A stretch of DNA of 64,000 nucleotides, taken from Mycolicibacterium lutetiense. Its GTDB lineage: Bacteria > Actinomycetota > Actinomycetes > Mycobacteriales > Mycobacteriaceae. A program made the position numbers and the translations under genes. This document shows positions 47,418 through 55,838 of this stretch, one piece after another. Each line of letters begins with the position of its first letter. The first letter of the stretch is position 1. The stretch is from positions 930,001 through 994,000 of the forward strand of contig NZ_JAGIOP010000002.1 of assembly GCF_017876775.1 (NCBI RefSeq). Reading direction: 5' to 3'. The notes beneath the pieces are model-generated. The model did no database searches and was not told the DNA's origin. It saw nothing but the letters and a program-made list of their open reading frames with translations.

Positions 47418-48409
47418 GCGAGGTGAACATCCAGGGCGACACCATGAAGCGTGAGGTCGCCGGCCGGATGGGCGACGCATTCGCCCCGATCCTTCAGGGC
47501 GGCAGCGATCCCATCGCGGCGGCAGCCGAGGTGCGGGCCCGGCTCAAGGCCAGCCGCCGTCCGGCCCGGCCCATGCAAGTGGGCAACGTCTACGACCGGG
47601 CCATCCCCGGACCCGCCGGTGACATACCCGTGCGGATCTACCAACCCCTGGACCCCGCCGACTCCGGCACCGCTACGGATGCCGGCCTTCCCGTCCTCGT
47701 CTACTTCCACGGCGGCGGGTTCGTGCTGTGCGATCTCGACTCACACGACTCGTGTTGTCGCAGGCTCGCCAACGGCATCGGTGCCATCGTGGTGTCGGTC
47801 GACTACCGGCTCGCTCCTGAGCACCCCTACCCTGCCGCGGTCGAAGATGCCTGGGCGGCAACCGAATGGGCCGCCGCCCATGCCGTCGAGCTGGGCGGTG
47901 ACCCGAGCCGGCTGGTGGTCGCAGGCGACAGTGCGGGCGGCAACCTGGCTGCCGTCGTCGCGATGACAGCCCGAGACCGTGGTGGCCCGGACATCGCGTT
48001 CCAGGTGCTGATCTATCCGGTGGTGGATCAGCGCCGCAAATCGTCGCTGTCCAGCCCGCACACCAAGAGCGGGGTGCTGACCGCCGAGCACATGCAGTGG
48101 TTCACCGCGCAGTATCTCGGCGGCAGCGGCGCCCAGGCCGAGGTGTCGGCATCGCCGATTCTCGGTGACATGACCGGGCTTCCGGATGCGCACGTGCTGA
48201 CCGGCGCCCTGGATCCGCTGTGCGAGGAAGGCGAGGAGTACGCCCGCATGCTCGCCGCCGGCGGCGCGAACGTGAGCGTCCGGCGCTACGAGCGTGGCTT
48301 TCACGGGTTCTTCAACCTCGCCGATCACCTCCCCGCCGCGGCCGAGGCCACCGAAGACGTGTGCACCGTCGTCCGCGACGCCCTGAACAACTGCTCCGAA
48401 AACGACTGA
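47414..48409 (+). CDS. HSL-family alpha/beta-hydrolase (second copy)
   Basis: A 331-residue esterase: HGGG at 99-102, Ser173 in GDSAGG, Asp in GALDPLCEEGEEY, and His in GFHGFFN. It shares long near-identical runs with the esterase at 36764 (for example NGI-AIVVSVDYRLAPE and GGNLAAV), so the two are paralogues lying at either side of the island. It overlaps the FadD gene by 4 bp and precedes two SDR genes, all on the plus strand. Confidence 0.9.
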   Translation: MSEVNIQGDTMKREVAGRMGDAFAPILQGGSDPIAAAAEVRARLKASRRPARPMQVGNVYDRAIPGPAGDIPVRIYQPLDPADSGTATDAGLPVLVYFHGGGFVLCDLDSHDSCCRRLANGIGAIVVSVDYRLAPEHPYPAAVEDAWAATEWAAAHAVELGGDPSRLVVAGDSAGGNLAAVVAMTARDRGGPDIAFQVLIYPVVDQRRKSSLSSPHTKSGVLTAEHMQWFTAQYLGGSGAQAEVSASPILGDMTGLPDAHVLTGALDPLCEEGEEYARMLAAGGANVSVRRYERGFHGFFNLADHLPAAAEATEDVCTVVRDALNNCSEND

Positions 48410-48419
48410 AAGGCAACCG

Positions 48420-49217
48420 ATGAAGCTGAGGAATTCCCGCGCTCTGGTCACCGGCGCGAGCCGCGGCCTGGGCAAGAGCATCGCCGAGGCGCTGGCCGCA
48501 CGCGGCGTCGACGTCGCCGTGGTGGCACGTGACGCCGAATCACTCAACCTGCTCACCAAGGAGATCGGCGGCAAGGCGTACCCGACCGATCTGAGCGACC
48601 CGGCGGCCGTGGAGGGCCTCATCGACCGCGTCGAGGCCGACGGCCCCGTGGACATCGTGATCAACAACGCCGGTATCGACCACGTCGGCCGTTTCCACGA
48701 GATCCTCCCCGAGCAGATCCGTAACCTGCTGCAGGTCAACCTGGCAGCGCCGATGGACATCTGCCGGCAGGCGATTCCCGGCATGGTGCAGCGCGGGCGC
48801 GGCCACATCGTCAACGTGTCGTCGATGGGCGCCATCTCGCAGGGGCCCGGCCTGACCCTGTACGGCACGTCGAAGGCGGGGCTGAGCCACTTCACCGCAG
48901 GCATCCGCGGTGAGTTGCGGGGCAAGCCGGTCGGCACCACTCTCGTGCAGATCGGCGAGGTCAAAACCGACATGATCGACCACATCCGCGCATTCGGCCC
49001 CGCCCGTCGCACCATCGAGCGATCCATCCGCTGGCGGATGATCCCGCGCGAGTCGTTGGACCCGGTGGACGTTTCGGTAGCCATCGCCGAGGCGATCGAA
49101 AACAACCGCCGCCACGTCATCCTGCCGCGCAGCATCGTTCCGATGGCGAAGTTCACCGAGTTCCCCCGCCGCGTCTCCGAACTCATGCTGACCGGTATCG
49201 ACCAGGACAACGACTGA
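48420..49217 (+). CDS. SDR-family oxidoreductase
   Basis: A 265-residue SDR with TGASRGLG (11-18), NNAG (82-85), Ser134-Ser135 and Tyr148-x3-Lys152. The long C-terminal extension ends in a hydrophobic/basic segment (ILPRSIVPMAKFTEFPRRVSELML) typical of SDRs acting on lipophilic substrates. It is the fourth gene of the fadD-lipase-SDR-SDR run, and its stop overlaps the next start (TGATG). Confidence 0.87.
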   Translation: MKLRNSRALVTGASRGLGKSIAEALAARGVDVAVVARDAESLNLLTKEIGGKAYPTDLSDPAAVEGLIDRVEADGPVDIVINNAGIDHVGRFHEILPEQIRNLLQVNLAAPMDICRQAIPGMVQRGRGHIVNVSSMGAISQGPGLTLYGTSKAGLSHFTAGIRGELRGKPVGTTLVQIGEVKTDMIDHIRAFGPARRTIERSIRWRMIPRESLDPVDVSVAIAEAIENNRRHVILPRSIVPMAKFTEFPRRVSELMLTGIDQDND

Positions 49218-49990
49218 TGGCGGGAGTGGATCTGTCCGGCAAGGTTGCGATCGTCACCGGGGCCGCCCGCGGTCAGGGTGAAGCCGAGGCTCGGTTGTTC
49301 GCCGAGCTCGGCGCCCAGGTCGTCTTGACCGACGTCCTTGTCGAGGAGGGTGTGCGGGTCGCCGAATCCATCGGCCCCGCAGCCCGCTTCGTCCGCCACG
49401 ACGTCAGCAGCGAAAAAGATTGGTACGCCACGGTCGATACCGCGATGACGGAGTTCAGTCGGGTCGACGTGCTGGTCAACAACGCCGCCATCTGCAGGGT
49501 GGTGCCGCTGGCCGAACAGACTGCCGAAGACTTCGAGCAGATGCTGCGGGTCAACCTCATCGGCGCGTTCCTCGGCATGCAGGCCGTCACCGGACCGATG
49601 AAGACGGCCGGCGGCGGATCGATCGTCAACATCTCGTCTCAGGCGGGTATTCAGGGGCTGGCCGGCTACACGGCGTACGGCGCGTCCAAGTGGGGTTTGC
49701 GCGGCATGTCCAAGGTCGCGGCAATCGAGCTGGGTCCGATCGGCATTCGGGTCAACACGGTCTACCCGGGCATGATCGACACCCCGATGATCGCCCATCT
49801 CGAGGTGGGACGCGGTCTCGGCGGCCACCCCGGTGCGCCGCTGACCCGGGTCGGCACGCCAGAAGAGGTTGCCGAAGTCGTCGCGTTCCTCGCCTCGGAT
49901 GCATCGTCGTACATCACCGGCGCCGATCTGACCGTCGACGGTGGCGCCAGTGCGGGCCGGATCCCGGTGACCCCGGTCCACACCGACTGA
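49217..49990 (+). CDS. SDR-family oxidoreductase (hydroxysteroid dehydrogenase-like)
   Basis: A 257-residue SDR with TGAARGQG (14-21), NNAA (88-91), Ser140-Ser141 and Tyr154-x3-Lys158. It is closely similar to the SDR at 39558 (GGGSIVNISS, YGASKWGLRGMSK, ELGP-GIRVN, YPGM--TPM), indicating duplication inside the cluster. It is the last plus-strand gene of the run; about 145 bp follow before the convergent alcohol dehydrogenase. Confidence 0.87.
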   Translation: MAGVDLSGKVAIVTGAARGQGEAEARLFAELGAQVVLTDVLVEEGVRVAESIGPAARFVRHDVSSEKDWYATVDTAMTEFSRVDVLVNNAAICRVVPLAEQTAEDFEQMLRVNLIGAFLGMQAVTGPMKTAGGGSIVNISSQAGIQGLAGYTAYGASKWGLRGMSKVAAIELGPIGIRVNTVYPGMIDTPMIAHLEVGRGLGGHPGAPLTRVGTPEEVAEVVAFLASDASSYITGADLTVDGGASAGRIPVTPVHTD

Positions 49991-50134
49991 GCCCGAGCCA
50001 GATTTGACGGCTCGGTCCACTGGACCAACAGCGGCCACGTCGGGTTCACCTGGTCGCGGTAAGCGCGGGATCTGGTGGGCCGGCGGTTGCGCACCGCGCT
50101 GTGCGCAGAGCAGCGCCGCTAGCCCACCACACCC
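49991..50134. other. Short gap between convergent SDR and MDR genes
   Basis: Non-coding as far as I can tell. A six-base-pair stem (GCGCTG at 50096-50101 with CAGCGC at 50111-50116) may help terminate transcription. No repeat or mobile element was recognised. Confidence 0.3.
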
Positions 50135-51199
50135 TCACTGTCCGGGCAGCACCAGGATCTTGACGTGCGCCTCTGGGTCGCGCAGCGCCTCGAACGCATC
50201 GCCCAAGCCATCCAGGCCGACCCGACCGGTGATGATCGCGTCGGCGTCGATCTCGCCCGCCGCCAGCCGTGCCAGCACCTTCTCGTAGGCCCGGTCGTAG
50301 GGGCCGTGCCCGAAATTGATCGCGATCTGCCGCATCTGCGCGACCACCGGGATGATGGTCTCCTCGGCGAACGGCGAGGCCACCACCTGGATGCGCGAAC
50401 CCCACGGCAGCGTGTGGGTCAGCGAGTTGAGGGTGCCCACCCGTCCGCTGCACTCGTAGGCGATCAGGAGGCCCTGCGGATCGGCCCGGGCGGTCTTCCC
50501 ACTGCCCAGCAACTCGTTGTAGAGCGCAATCGGATCCTGCTCATTGGGGTCGACGACGATGTCGGCGCCCATCTTCGCGGCCAGCTCGCGGCGCTTGGGT
50601 GACGGCTCCGAGGCGATGACGGTGTGCGCGCCGGCAGCCTTGGCGGCCAGGATCGTGCCCAGACCGATCGATCCGCACCCGATCACCAAGGCGGTGTCCG
50701 CCGGCGTCAGACCGGACTGCTGCATGTGCATCTCGCCGACGTGGAGCGGCTCGGCCAGGGCGGCGTGCTCCAGCGACAGGCCGTCGGGCACGTGCCGGAC
50801 CCAGAAGGCGTCAACGATGATGAATTCGCCGAAGGCCCCGTGGTATTCGTTCGAATAGCCGATGATCGTCGGCATCCCGGTGCCTTGCTCCGTGGTGATG
50901 CCAAGCCCGGTGACCCGGTCGCCCTCAGCGAAATCCTCGACACCCGGACCGGTTTCGACGACAGTGCCGGCCCACTCGTGACCGAGCACCACCGGACGGG
51001 TGGCATCGAACACCGCGAACGGGTAGCCCGCACCAGCGGCCACCTCGACGAACCGGCACGGATCCTTGGACATGCTCAGATCGCTGCCGCAGATGCCGCA
51101 GGCGGCAACCTTGATGCGCAGTTGCCCGGGCCCGGCGACTGGCGGTTCGGCGACATCGGCGACGGTGAATCGACCGTCGAAGTACTCCGCCGCGCGCAT
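50135..51199 (-). CDS. Zinc-binding alcohol dehydrogenase (MDR family)
   Basis: A 354-residue medium-chain dehydrogenase. Catalytic zinc ligands are Cys37 (GICGSD) and the His74-Glu75 pair of GHEWAG; the Rossmann loop is VIGCGSIGLG. The four-cysteine structural zinc lobe of classical ADHs is missing, replaced by GLGITTEQGTGMPTIIGYSNEYHG. ATG 51199 overlaps the stop of the luciferase-like gene (TGATG). It probably oxidises an alcohol made in the island's pathway (inference). Confidence 0.88.
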   Translation of the reverse strand: MRAAEYFDGRFTVADVAEPPVAGPGQLRIKVAACGICGSDLSMSKDPCRFVEVAAGAGYPFAVFDATRPVVLGHEWAGTVVETGPGVEDFAEGDRVTGLGITTEQGTGMPTIIGYSNEYHGAFGEFIIVDAFWVRHVPDGLSLEHAALAEPLHVGEMHMQQSGLTPADTALVIGCGSIGLGTILAAKAAGAHTVIASEPSPKRRELAAKMGADIVVDPNEQDPIALYNELLGSGKTARADPQGLLIAYECSGRVGTLNSLTHTLPWGSRIQVVASPFAEETIIPVVAQMRQIAINFGHGPYDRAYEKVLARLAAGEIDADAIITGRVGLDGLGDAFEALRDPEAHVKILVLPGQ

Positions 51200-52395
51200 C
51201 ACGCCCCCTGCCCGGCGAGCTGCTCGGCAGGCTGGCCGTAATAGTCGGTGTGCGCCTTGGTGATTGCGCCGATCAGGCCACCGAGGAGGTACTCGCTGTT
51301 GTCCTCGGCGAACTGCAGGCTGGCCTGCCGGCCGACATTGCGTTTCTTGAAGTGCGGGACGACTTCCGAGGCGAACAACTCGTAGCTGCGCTTGGTGTCC
51401 TCCCAACTGGCCATGTCCACGTGCATGATCAGCAGGGTGCCGAATCCGCCGGTCTTCTCGATGAGGCGCTCGATCTGTGCGATCGCGTCCTCGGGCGTGC
51501 CGATGATGATCTGGCCGAACTCGCCCAGATTTTCGGTGCGCCACTGGTTGATGATGCCCTCGGGGGTCTGCGCCCAATCGGGGGTGATGCCCTGCTGCCG
51601 GTTGACGTATTCGGCAATGGCATGGATCCGGCGGCTGACGGCCCGTTCGGCCTCAGCCCGGGATTCGGCGATGAACATCGGATTGACCAGGCGCCAGGAG
51701 GAGCGGTCCGCCTGATGGCCGTTCTCGGCCGAAACCTTCTCGTACACACCCCAGTTGCGGTCGAGCACGTCGAAACCGCTCGGCGAGCTGGCGGCCAGCG
51801 ACAGCAGGGACAACCCGTGCGTGCCGGCGAGCACCGACCCGTTCGGCGAGATGGTCGAGGCGGTCGCCACTTCGATGCCCGCAGGATCATAGGTCGGCAG
51901 CTGGGCCCGCGCATCGCGCAGGGTGAACCAATCGGTCTCCATGTTGACGACCTCGCCGCGGAGCAGTCGCAGCACCGCCTCCAGTGCCTCGCCCTGCATG
52001 CGGCGCTGGTCGATCGGGTTGATCCCCATCATGTGCGCGTCCAGCGGGATCTTGCCCGGCCCGGTGCCGACGATCAGCCGCCCACGGGTCTGCAGATCGA
52101 GTTGGGTGATGCGGTCCGCGGTGATCAGCGGATGGTGGTAAGGCAGCGACATCACGCCGGTGCCGAACCGGATGCGCTCGGTGCGCTCGGCCGCTGCCGC
52201 GATGAACACGTCTGGCGCAGGAACGATTTCGGACCCGGTCGAGTGGTGCTCGCCCATCCAGGCCTCCTCGAAACCGAGATGGTCGAGGTGCTCCATCAGG
52301 TCGATGTCGCGGCGCAGCTGCAGCGCGGGATCAGCGTTGAGGGGGTGGTAGGGCGCCAGGAATGCCCCGAACTTGATCGAACTCGGATTCCACAT
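51199..52395 (-). CDS. Luciferase-like (LLM class) flavin-dependent oxidoreductase
   Basis: A 398-residue TIM-barrel flavoenzyme (bacterial luciferase family, using FMN or F420). The start FGAFLAPYHPLNADP, the WMGEHHSTGSE active-site segment, GTGVMSLPYHHPLITADRITQLD and GRLIVGTGPG are hallmarks. Relatives hydroxylate or cleave terpenes and alkanals; the exact reaction here is unknown. ATG 52395 follows a palindromic operator candidate by about 30 bp. Probably the first gene of an LLM-ADH operon. Confidence 0.86.
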   Translation of the reverse strand: MWNPSSIKFGAFLAPYHPLNADPALQLRRDIDLMEHLDHLGFEEAWMGEHHSTGSEIVPAPDVFIAAAAERTERIRFGTGVMSLPYHHPLITADRITQLDLQTRGRLIVGTGPGKIPLDAHMMGINPIDQRRMQGEALEAVLRLLRGEVVNMETDWFTLRDARAQLPTYDPAGIEVATASTISPNGSVLAGTHGLSLLSLAASSPSGFDVLDRNWGVYEKVSAENGHQADRSSWRLVNPMFIAESRAEAERAVSRRIHAIAEYVNRQQGITPDWAQTPEGIINQWRTENLGEFGQIIIGTPEDAIAQIERLIEKTGGFGTLLIMHVDMASWEDTKRSYELFASEVVPHFKKRNVGRQASLQFAEDNSEYLLGGLIGAITKAHTDYYGQPAEQLAGQGA

Positions 52396-52423
52396 GTCCG
52401 GGACGCTATCCGGATCGGTTGAT

Positions 52424-52439
52424 TGGATCAAGTGATCCA
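52424..52439. promoter_or_regulatory. Perfect palindrome TGGATCA-AG-TGATCCA
   Basis: Seven-base perfect arms around a two-base centre in the 88-bp gap between the TetR gene and the LLM gene, 29 bp before the LLM start. Position, size and symmetry fit an operator for the adjacent TetR repressor controlling the LLM-ADH operon. Confidence 0.6.
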
Positions 52440-52482
52440 GAAATTTGGCCGCGAAAGCTCCCGCTGGGTAGAACGGTTCAGT

Positions 52483-53121
52483 TCAGGAACCGAGCAGCCG
52501 ATCGACCCCGCCGACGACGAAACTCACCAGGTCTTCGTAGAAGTCCCGCAGTTCAGCCTCGTCCAGGCGGCTCCCTTTGCGGCGCCATTCGTCGGCCCGG
52601 CTCAGCGCCTGGATGAAGTTCATGATCGAGATGGCCCAGCGCAGTTCCAGGCGCGCCGGGTCCGAGTCGGGAAACGTCCGCTGCACCTGAGCGAACAGTT
52701 CGTCGGGCAGGTGCTGCTCGGCGTCGAGCATCACCGGGTGGTTCTCCTGCGAGATCTGGGCGATTATCTTGATCCACCGCATCCCCCGGACCCGGTGGCG
52801 GAGCAACAGTTTCAGATAAGGCTCGGTGACCGCGCGGACAAGGGCGTCAGCCCTCGGCGCGACAGGGTCGGACGCGAGCAGCGCCACGTTGGCCGCGATC
52901 TCGTCGCGCACCGGCGCACCGACATCGGTGAGTACCGCGCGCAGCAGGTCGTCCTTGGATCCGAAGTGGTAGTGCACCGAGGCCGCGCCGAGCCCCGCGG
53001 CCGCGTTGACCGCCCGGACCGACACCGCATCCACCCCCTGGGCGGCGAACAATCGTTCGGCAGCCTTCACCAGGCGCAGCCGCGTGGCCGCGCCCTGCCG
53101 ATTCTGGGCCGCGACAGACAC
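52483..53121 (-). CDS. TetR-family transcriptional regulator
   Basis: A 212-residue regulator with the N-terminal TetR helix-turn-helix (about 14-60: RLFAAQGVDAVSVRAVNAAAGLGAASVHYHFGSKDDLL) and a helical C-terminal ligand domain. GTG 53121. It reads in the same direction as, and immediately upstream of, the LLM-ADH genes, with a palindrome between, so it likely represses them. It is the last gene of the island before backbone synteny resumes. Confidence 0.9.
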   Translation of the reverse strand: MSVAAQNRQGAATRLRLVKAAERLFAAQGVDAVSVRAVNAAAGLGAASVHYHFGSKDDLLRAVLTDVGAPVRDEIAANVALLASDPVAPRADALVRAVTEPYLKLLLRHRVRGMRWIKIIAQISQENHPVMLDAEQHLPDELFAQVQRTFPDSDPARLELRWAISIMNFIQALSRADEWRRKGSRLDEAELRDFYEDLVSFVVGGVDRLLGS

Positions 53122-53164
53122 CCGACGAGCATGTCACGCACCGAGCGGGCTGCTGAGCTGCGCT

Positions 53165-53539
53165 CTACGACGACGGCGTGTCGCCTGCCAACGGCGCGAA
53201 CCGCCCCTCGGCGTCGGGCACATAGGCCGTGGTGGTCATCACAGCGTCCACGGGCAGCGGACCGTACAGATGCGGGAACAGCATCGCGTCGGGGTCCGTC
53301 GGAACCCCCGGTTCCCAACGCACCGGATCCGTCAGCTTCGCCGGATCGATGTGCAGCAGCACCAGGTCGCCGCGCCCGGAGTAGAGCCGGTTCGCCGGCA
53401 GATGCACCTGCTCAGGAGCCGACAGGTGGACGAAGCCCTGCCCGCTCAGCGAGTCCGGACGGTGTTCGCCACTGCGCTGGGCCGTCGCCCAATCCTCGGC
53501 ACTGCACAAGTGAACCAGGACCCGCGGCGATGGATGCAC
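53165..53539 (-). CDS. DUF952 domain-containing protein
   Basis: A small soluble protein (124 residues from GTG 53539) of the DUF952 family: VLVHLCSAEDWATAQRSGEHRPDSL at the N-terminus, GFVHLSAPEQV, LVLLHIDPAKL, RWEPG and FPHLYGPLPVDAV. The fold is ADP-ribosyltransferase-like by family knowledge, and the function is unproven. The start is uncertain: GTG 53584 would add 15 residues and neither has a clear ribosome site. Confidence 0.75.
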   Translation of the reverse strand: MHPSPRVLVHLCSAEDWATAQRSGEHRPDSLSGQGFVHLSAPEQVHLPANRLYSGRGDLVLLHIDPAKLTDPVRWEPGVPTDPDAMLFPHLYGPLPVDAVMTTTAYVPDAEGRFAPLAGDTPSS

Positions 53540-53698
53540 GGTGTCAGCTTGCCCGGCCAGCAACACGGCGGCCAAGTGAGACACGACACACCGGTGAACC
53601 CCTGGGGAACAAGGCCGGAATCCAAAACGTCTGACACAGTAGACATACGCAATCAAGGCGCCTTTGCCGAGATGCGCAGAGCAGAAGACGGAGGAGCC

Positions 53699-53890
53699 GT
53701 GAACGCAACTCTGACCAGTCCAGAGCTAATCAGAGCCGACCGTTGCGATCGTTGCGGTGCGGCCGCGCGCGTGCGTGCGAAGCTGCCCTCGGGGGCCGAG
53801 CTGCTCTTCTGCCAGCACCACGCCAACGAGCACGAGGCAAAGCTTGTCGAGCTGGCCGCAGTGCTGGAGACCAGCGCGGCAGACGCCTGA
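53699..53890 (+). CDS. Small two-CxxC-type protein (DUF7455-like)
   Basis: A 63-residue protein with a zinc-binding pattern: CDRCG near residue 16, then FCQHHANEH at 37-45, giving Cys, Cys, Cys and His ligands, followed by a short helix (EAKLVELAAVLE). GGAGGAG lies directly upstream of GTG 53699, a strong start. It belongs to a conserved actinobacterial family without known function. It precedes the Rv2707-like membrane protein gene by 64 bp. Confidence 0.75.
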   Translation: MNATLTSPELIRADRCDRCGAAARVRAKLPSGAELLFCQHHANEHEAKLVELAAVLETSAADA

Positions 53891-53954
53891 CCGCCACCGG
53901 CCGACACCACCCGCCTGGGCAGGAGCACGTTCCGTCAGTAATGCTTGACTGGTC

Positions 53955-54959
53955 ATGACTCGCCAGCCACTTCCCGTACCTCCATCACGCCACCACGTCT
54001 GGCACATCACTCGACGCACACTGTCGAAGAGCTGGGACGATTCCATCTTCTCGGAGTCGGCGCAGGCGGCGTTCTGGTGCGCGTTGTCATTGCCTCCGCT
54101 GCTGCTGGGGATGCTGGGCAGCTTGGCCTACATCGCACCGATGTTCGGGCCGGAAACCCTGCCGACGATCCAGGATCAGCTGATCAACGCGGCGAACAGC
54201 TTCTTCTCCCCCAACGTCGTCAACGAGATCATCGAACCGACGATCCGCGACATCGTGAAGGGCGCCCGCGGCGAGGTGGTGTCGGTCGGTTTCGTGATCT
54301 CGTTGTGGGCCGGGTCGTCGGCCGTATCGGCCTTCGTGGACTCGATCGTGGAGGCGCACGATCAGACACTGCTGCGGCATCCGGTGCGTCAGCGGTTCTA
54401 TGCGCTGGGCCTCTACGTGATCATGCTGGTCTCTGCGATCGGGGTGGCTCCGCTTCTGGCGCTCGGGCCGCGGGCGATCTCCGAGCACATCCCCGACACC
54501 TGGGACAACGTGCTGCGCTACGGGTACTACCCGGCATTGTTCCTCGCCGTATTCGTCGGCGTGACCGTGCTGTACCGGGTCTCGCTGCCCGCTCCGATTC
54601 CGACCCACCGCCTGATGCTCGGCGCCATCCTGGCGACCGTGGTGTTCCTGGTCGCCACGTTCGGGCTGCGGATCTACCTGACCTGGATCACCAGCACGGG
54701 TTACACCTATGGCGCGCTGGCGACGCCGATCGCATTCTTGCTGTTCGCGTTCTTCCTGGGATTCGCCATCATGCTCGGCGCCGAACTCAACGCGGCGATC
54801 CAAGAGGAGTGGCCGGCGTCGGATACCCACGCCAGGAGACTGCGGGAATGGCTGGGCGACAAAGCTCTCAACGGCAGCGCCCAGGCACCGGACGAAACAC
54901 CCACTCCCGTGCCGGTACCCGAGGCCGCCGAGCCGCCGCCACGGCCGCCTACTGCTTGA
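53955..54959 (+). CDS. YihY/YhjD/BrkB-family membrane protein (Rv2707-like)
   Basis: A 334-residue protein with six membrane helices: about 38-62, 108-130, 150-175, 190-208, 224-245 and 255-280, then a proline-rich cytosolic tail. SAQAAFWCALSLPPLLLGMLGS and the TYGALATPIAFLLFAFFLGFAIMLGAELNAAIQ ending are diagnostic of the family. Its role in the envelope is not established. ATG 53955. The 3' end overlaps the convergent DUF3039 gene by 11 bp. Confidence 0.88.
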   Translation: MTRQPLPVPPSRHHVWHITRRTLSKSWDDSIFSESAQAAFWCALSLPPLLLGMLGSLAYIAPMFGPETLPTIQDQLINAANSFFSPNVVNEIIEPTIRDIVKGARGEVVSVGFVISLWAGSSAVSAFVDSIVEAHDQTLLRHPVRQRFYALGLYVIMLVSAIGVAPLLALGPRAISEHIPDTWDNVLRYGYYPALFLAVFVGVTVLYRVSLPAPIPTHRLMLGAILATVVFLVATFGLRIYLTWITSTGYTYGALATPIAFLLFAFFLGFAIMLGAELNAAIQEEWPASDTHARRLREWLGDKALNGSAQAPDETPTPVPVPEAAEPPPRPPTA

Positions 54960-55185
54960 GTGATTCGTAGATCTTCTTGCAATCCGGGCACACCGGGGAG
55001 CCGGGCTTGGCTGACTTCGTCACCGGGAACACCTCGCCGCACAGCGCGACCACATGCGTACCCATGACGGCGCTTTCGGCGATCTTGTTCTTCTTGACGT
55101 AGTGGAAGAACTTGGGGGTGTCGTCGTCGGTCCCGTCGTCGACGCGTTCGTCGGTGTCCGGGCGCTCGATGGTCTGGGTCTCCAT
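54949..55185 (-). CDS. DUF3039 domain-containing protein (Rv2708c-like)
   Basis: A 78-residue conserved actinobacterial protein. After an acidic, charged start, FHYVKKNKIAESAVMGTHVVALCGEVFPV leads to a C-terminal zinc-ribbon-like CPDCKK with a third cysteine upstream (ALCGE). The function is unknown. ATG 55185 and divergent from the DUF3099 gene, as in M. tuberculosis. Confidence 0.87.
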   Translation of the reverse strand: METQTIERPDTDERVDDGTDDDTPKFFHYVKKNKIAESAVMGTHVVALCGEVFPVTKSAKPGSPVCPDCKKIYESLKQ

Positions 55186-55262
55186 ATCCCTATTGTGCCT
55201 GGCTGCGATGCATAGGGAAATCCACCTGCCACCATCGGGCGCAGGTGTGGAACAGTAGAAGC

Positions 55263-55691
55263 ATGAAACAAAGCCACGAGCTGAGTTTCGACGACGATTT
55301 CGGCGACGATTTCGGCAAGGAAGCCCGCCCGGTTCTCATCACCCAAGCCGCACCCGCCTACGAAGTGCAGCACCGCCAGCGCGTCCGCAAGTACCTCACG
55401 CTGATGGCGTTCCGTATCCCGGCGCTGCTCCTGGCCGCTCTCGCCTACAACATCTGGGAGAACGGGCTCATCTCCCTGGCGATCATCGTGGCGTCGATAC
55501 CGCTGCCGTGGATCGCGGTACTGATCGCCAACGATCGTCCCCCGCGTTCGGCCGAGGAACCGCGGCGTTACGCCGGTCGCCGCGAGCGGATTCCACTGTT
55601 CCCCACCGCGGAGCGCCCAGCGTTACAGAGTGACGCGGTTCTGCCACCGCAACCGGACCCCGTGCGGTCCGACCACGATGACCCCAGCTGA
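55263..55691 (+). CDS. DUF3099 membrane protein (Rv2709-like)
   Basis: A 142-residue protein: acidic N-terminus (FDDDFGDDFG), a segment with the conserved LITQAAPAYEVQHRQRVRKYLTLMAFRIP, two membrane helices (about 58-75 and 78-97) and a polar, proline-rich C-terminal tail. The function is unknown. ATG 55263 is preferred; GTG 55245 is possible. It ends about 150 bp before sigB. Confidence 0.85.
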   Translation: MKQSHELSFDDDFGDDFGKEARPVLITQAAPAYEVQHRQRVRKYLTLMAFRIPALLLAALAYNIWENGLISLAIIVASIPLPWIAVLIANDRPPRSAEEPRRYAGRRERIPLFPTAERPALQSDAVLPPQPDPVRSDHDDPS

Positions 55692-55774
55692 GCGGCTTCT
55701 TTAGCCATTCTCAGGACATTCTCAGGTCGTTCCGGAAAAACCGCAGCTCAGCGGGCATGAATCCGGGGATCAGC

Positions 55775-55803
55775 GGGAACTCTCATGGCACCTACGACGT
55801 TGT
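55775..55803 (+). promoter_or_regulatory. SigE/SigH-type promoter for sigB
   Basis: GGGAAC (55775-55780) and CGTTGT (55798-55803) are separated by 17 bp, matching the mycobacterial ECF consensus (GGAAC, about 17 bp, CGTT) used by SigE and SigH. Transcription would start near 55810, about 29 bases before sigB, just upstream of its AGGAGG. It is well known that sigB is driven by these stress sigma factors. Confidence 0.7.
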
Positions 55804-55838
55804 AGTGCATGACAGTTCGAGCTGATCAGGAGGCCGCC

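Noticed and set aside
47741..50038. Open frame of over 700 codons opposite the esterase and SDR genes
   Set aside because: It spans several well-supported plus-strand genes, has no recognisable domain, and mirrors their third-position GC bias.
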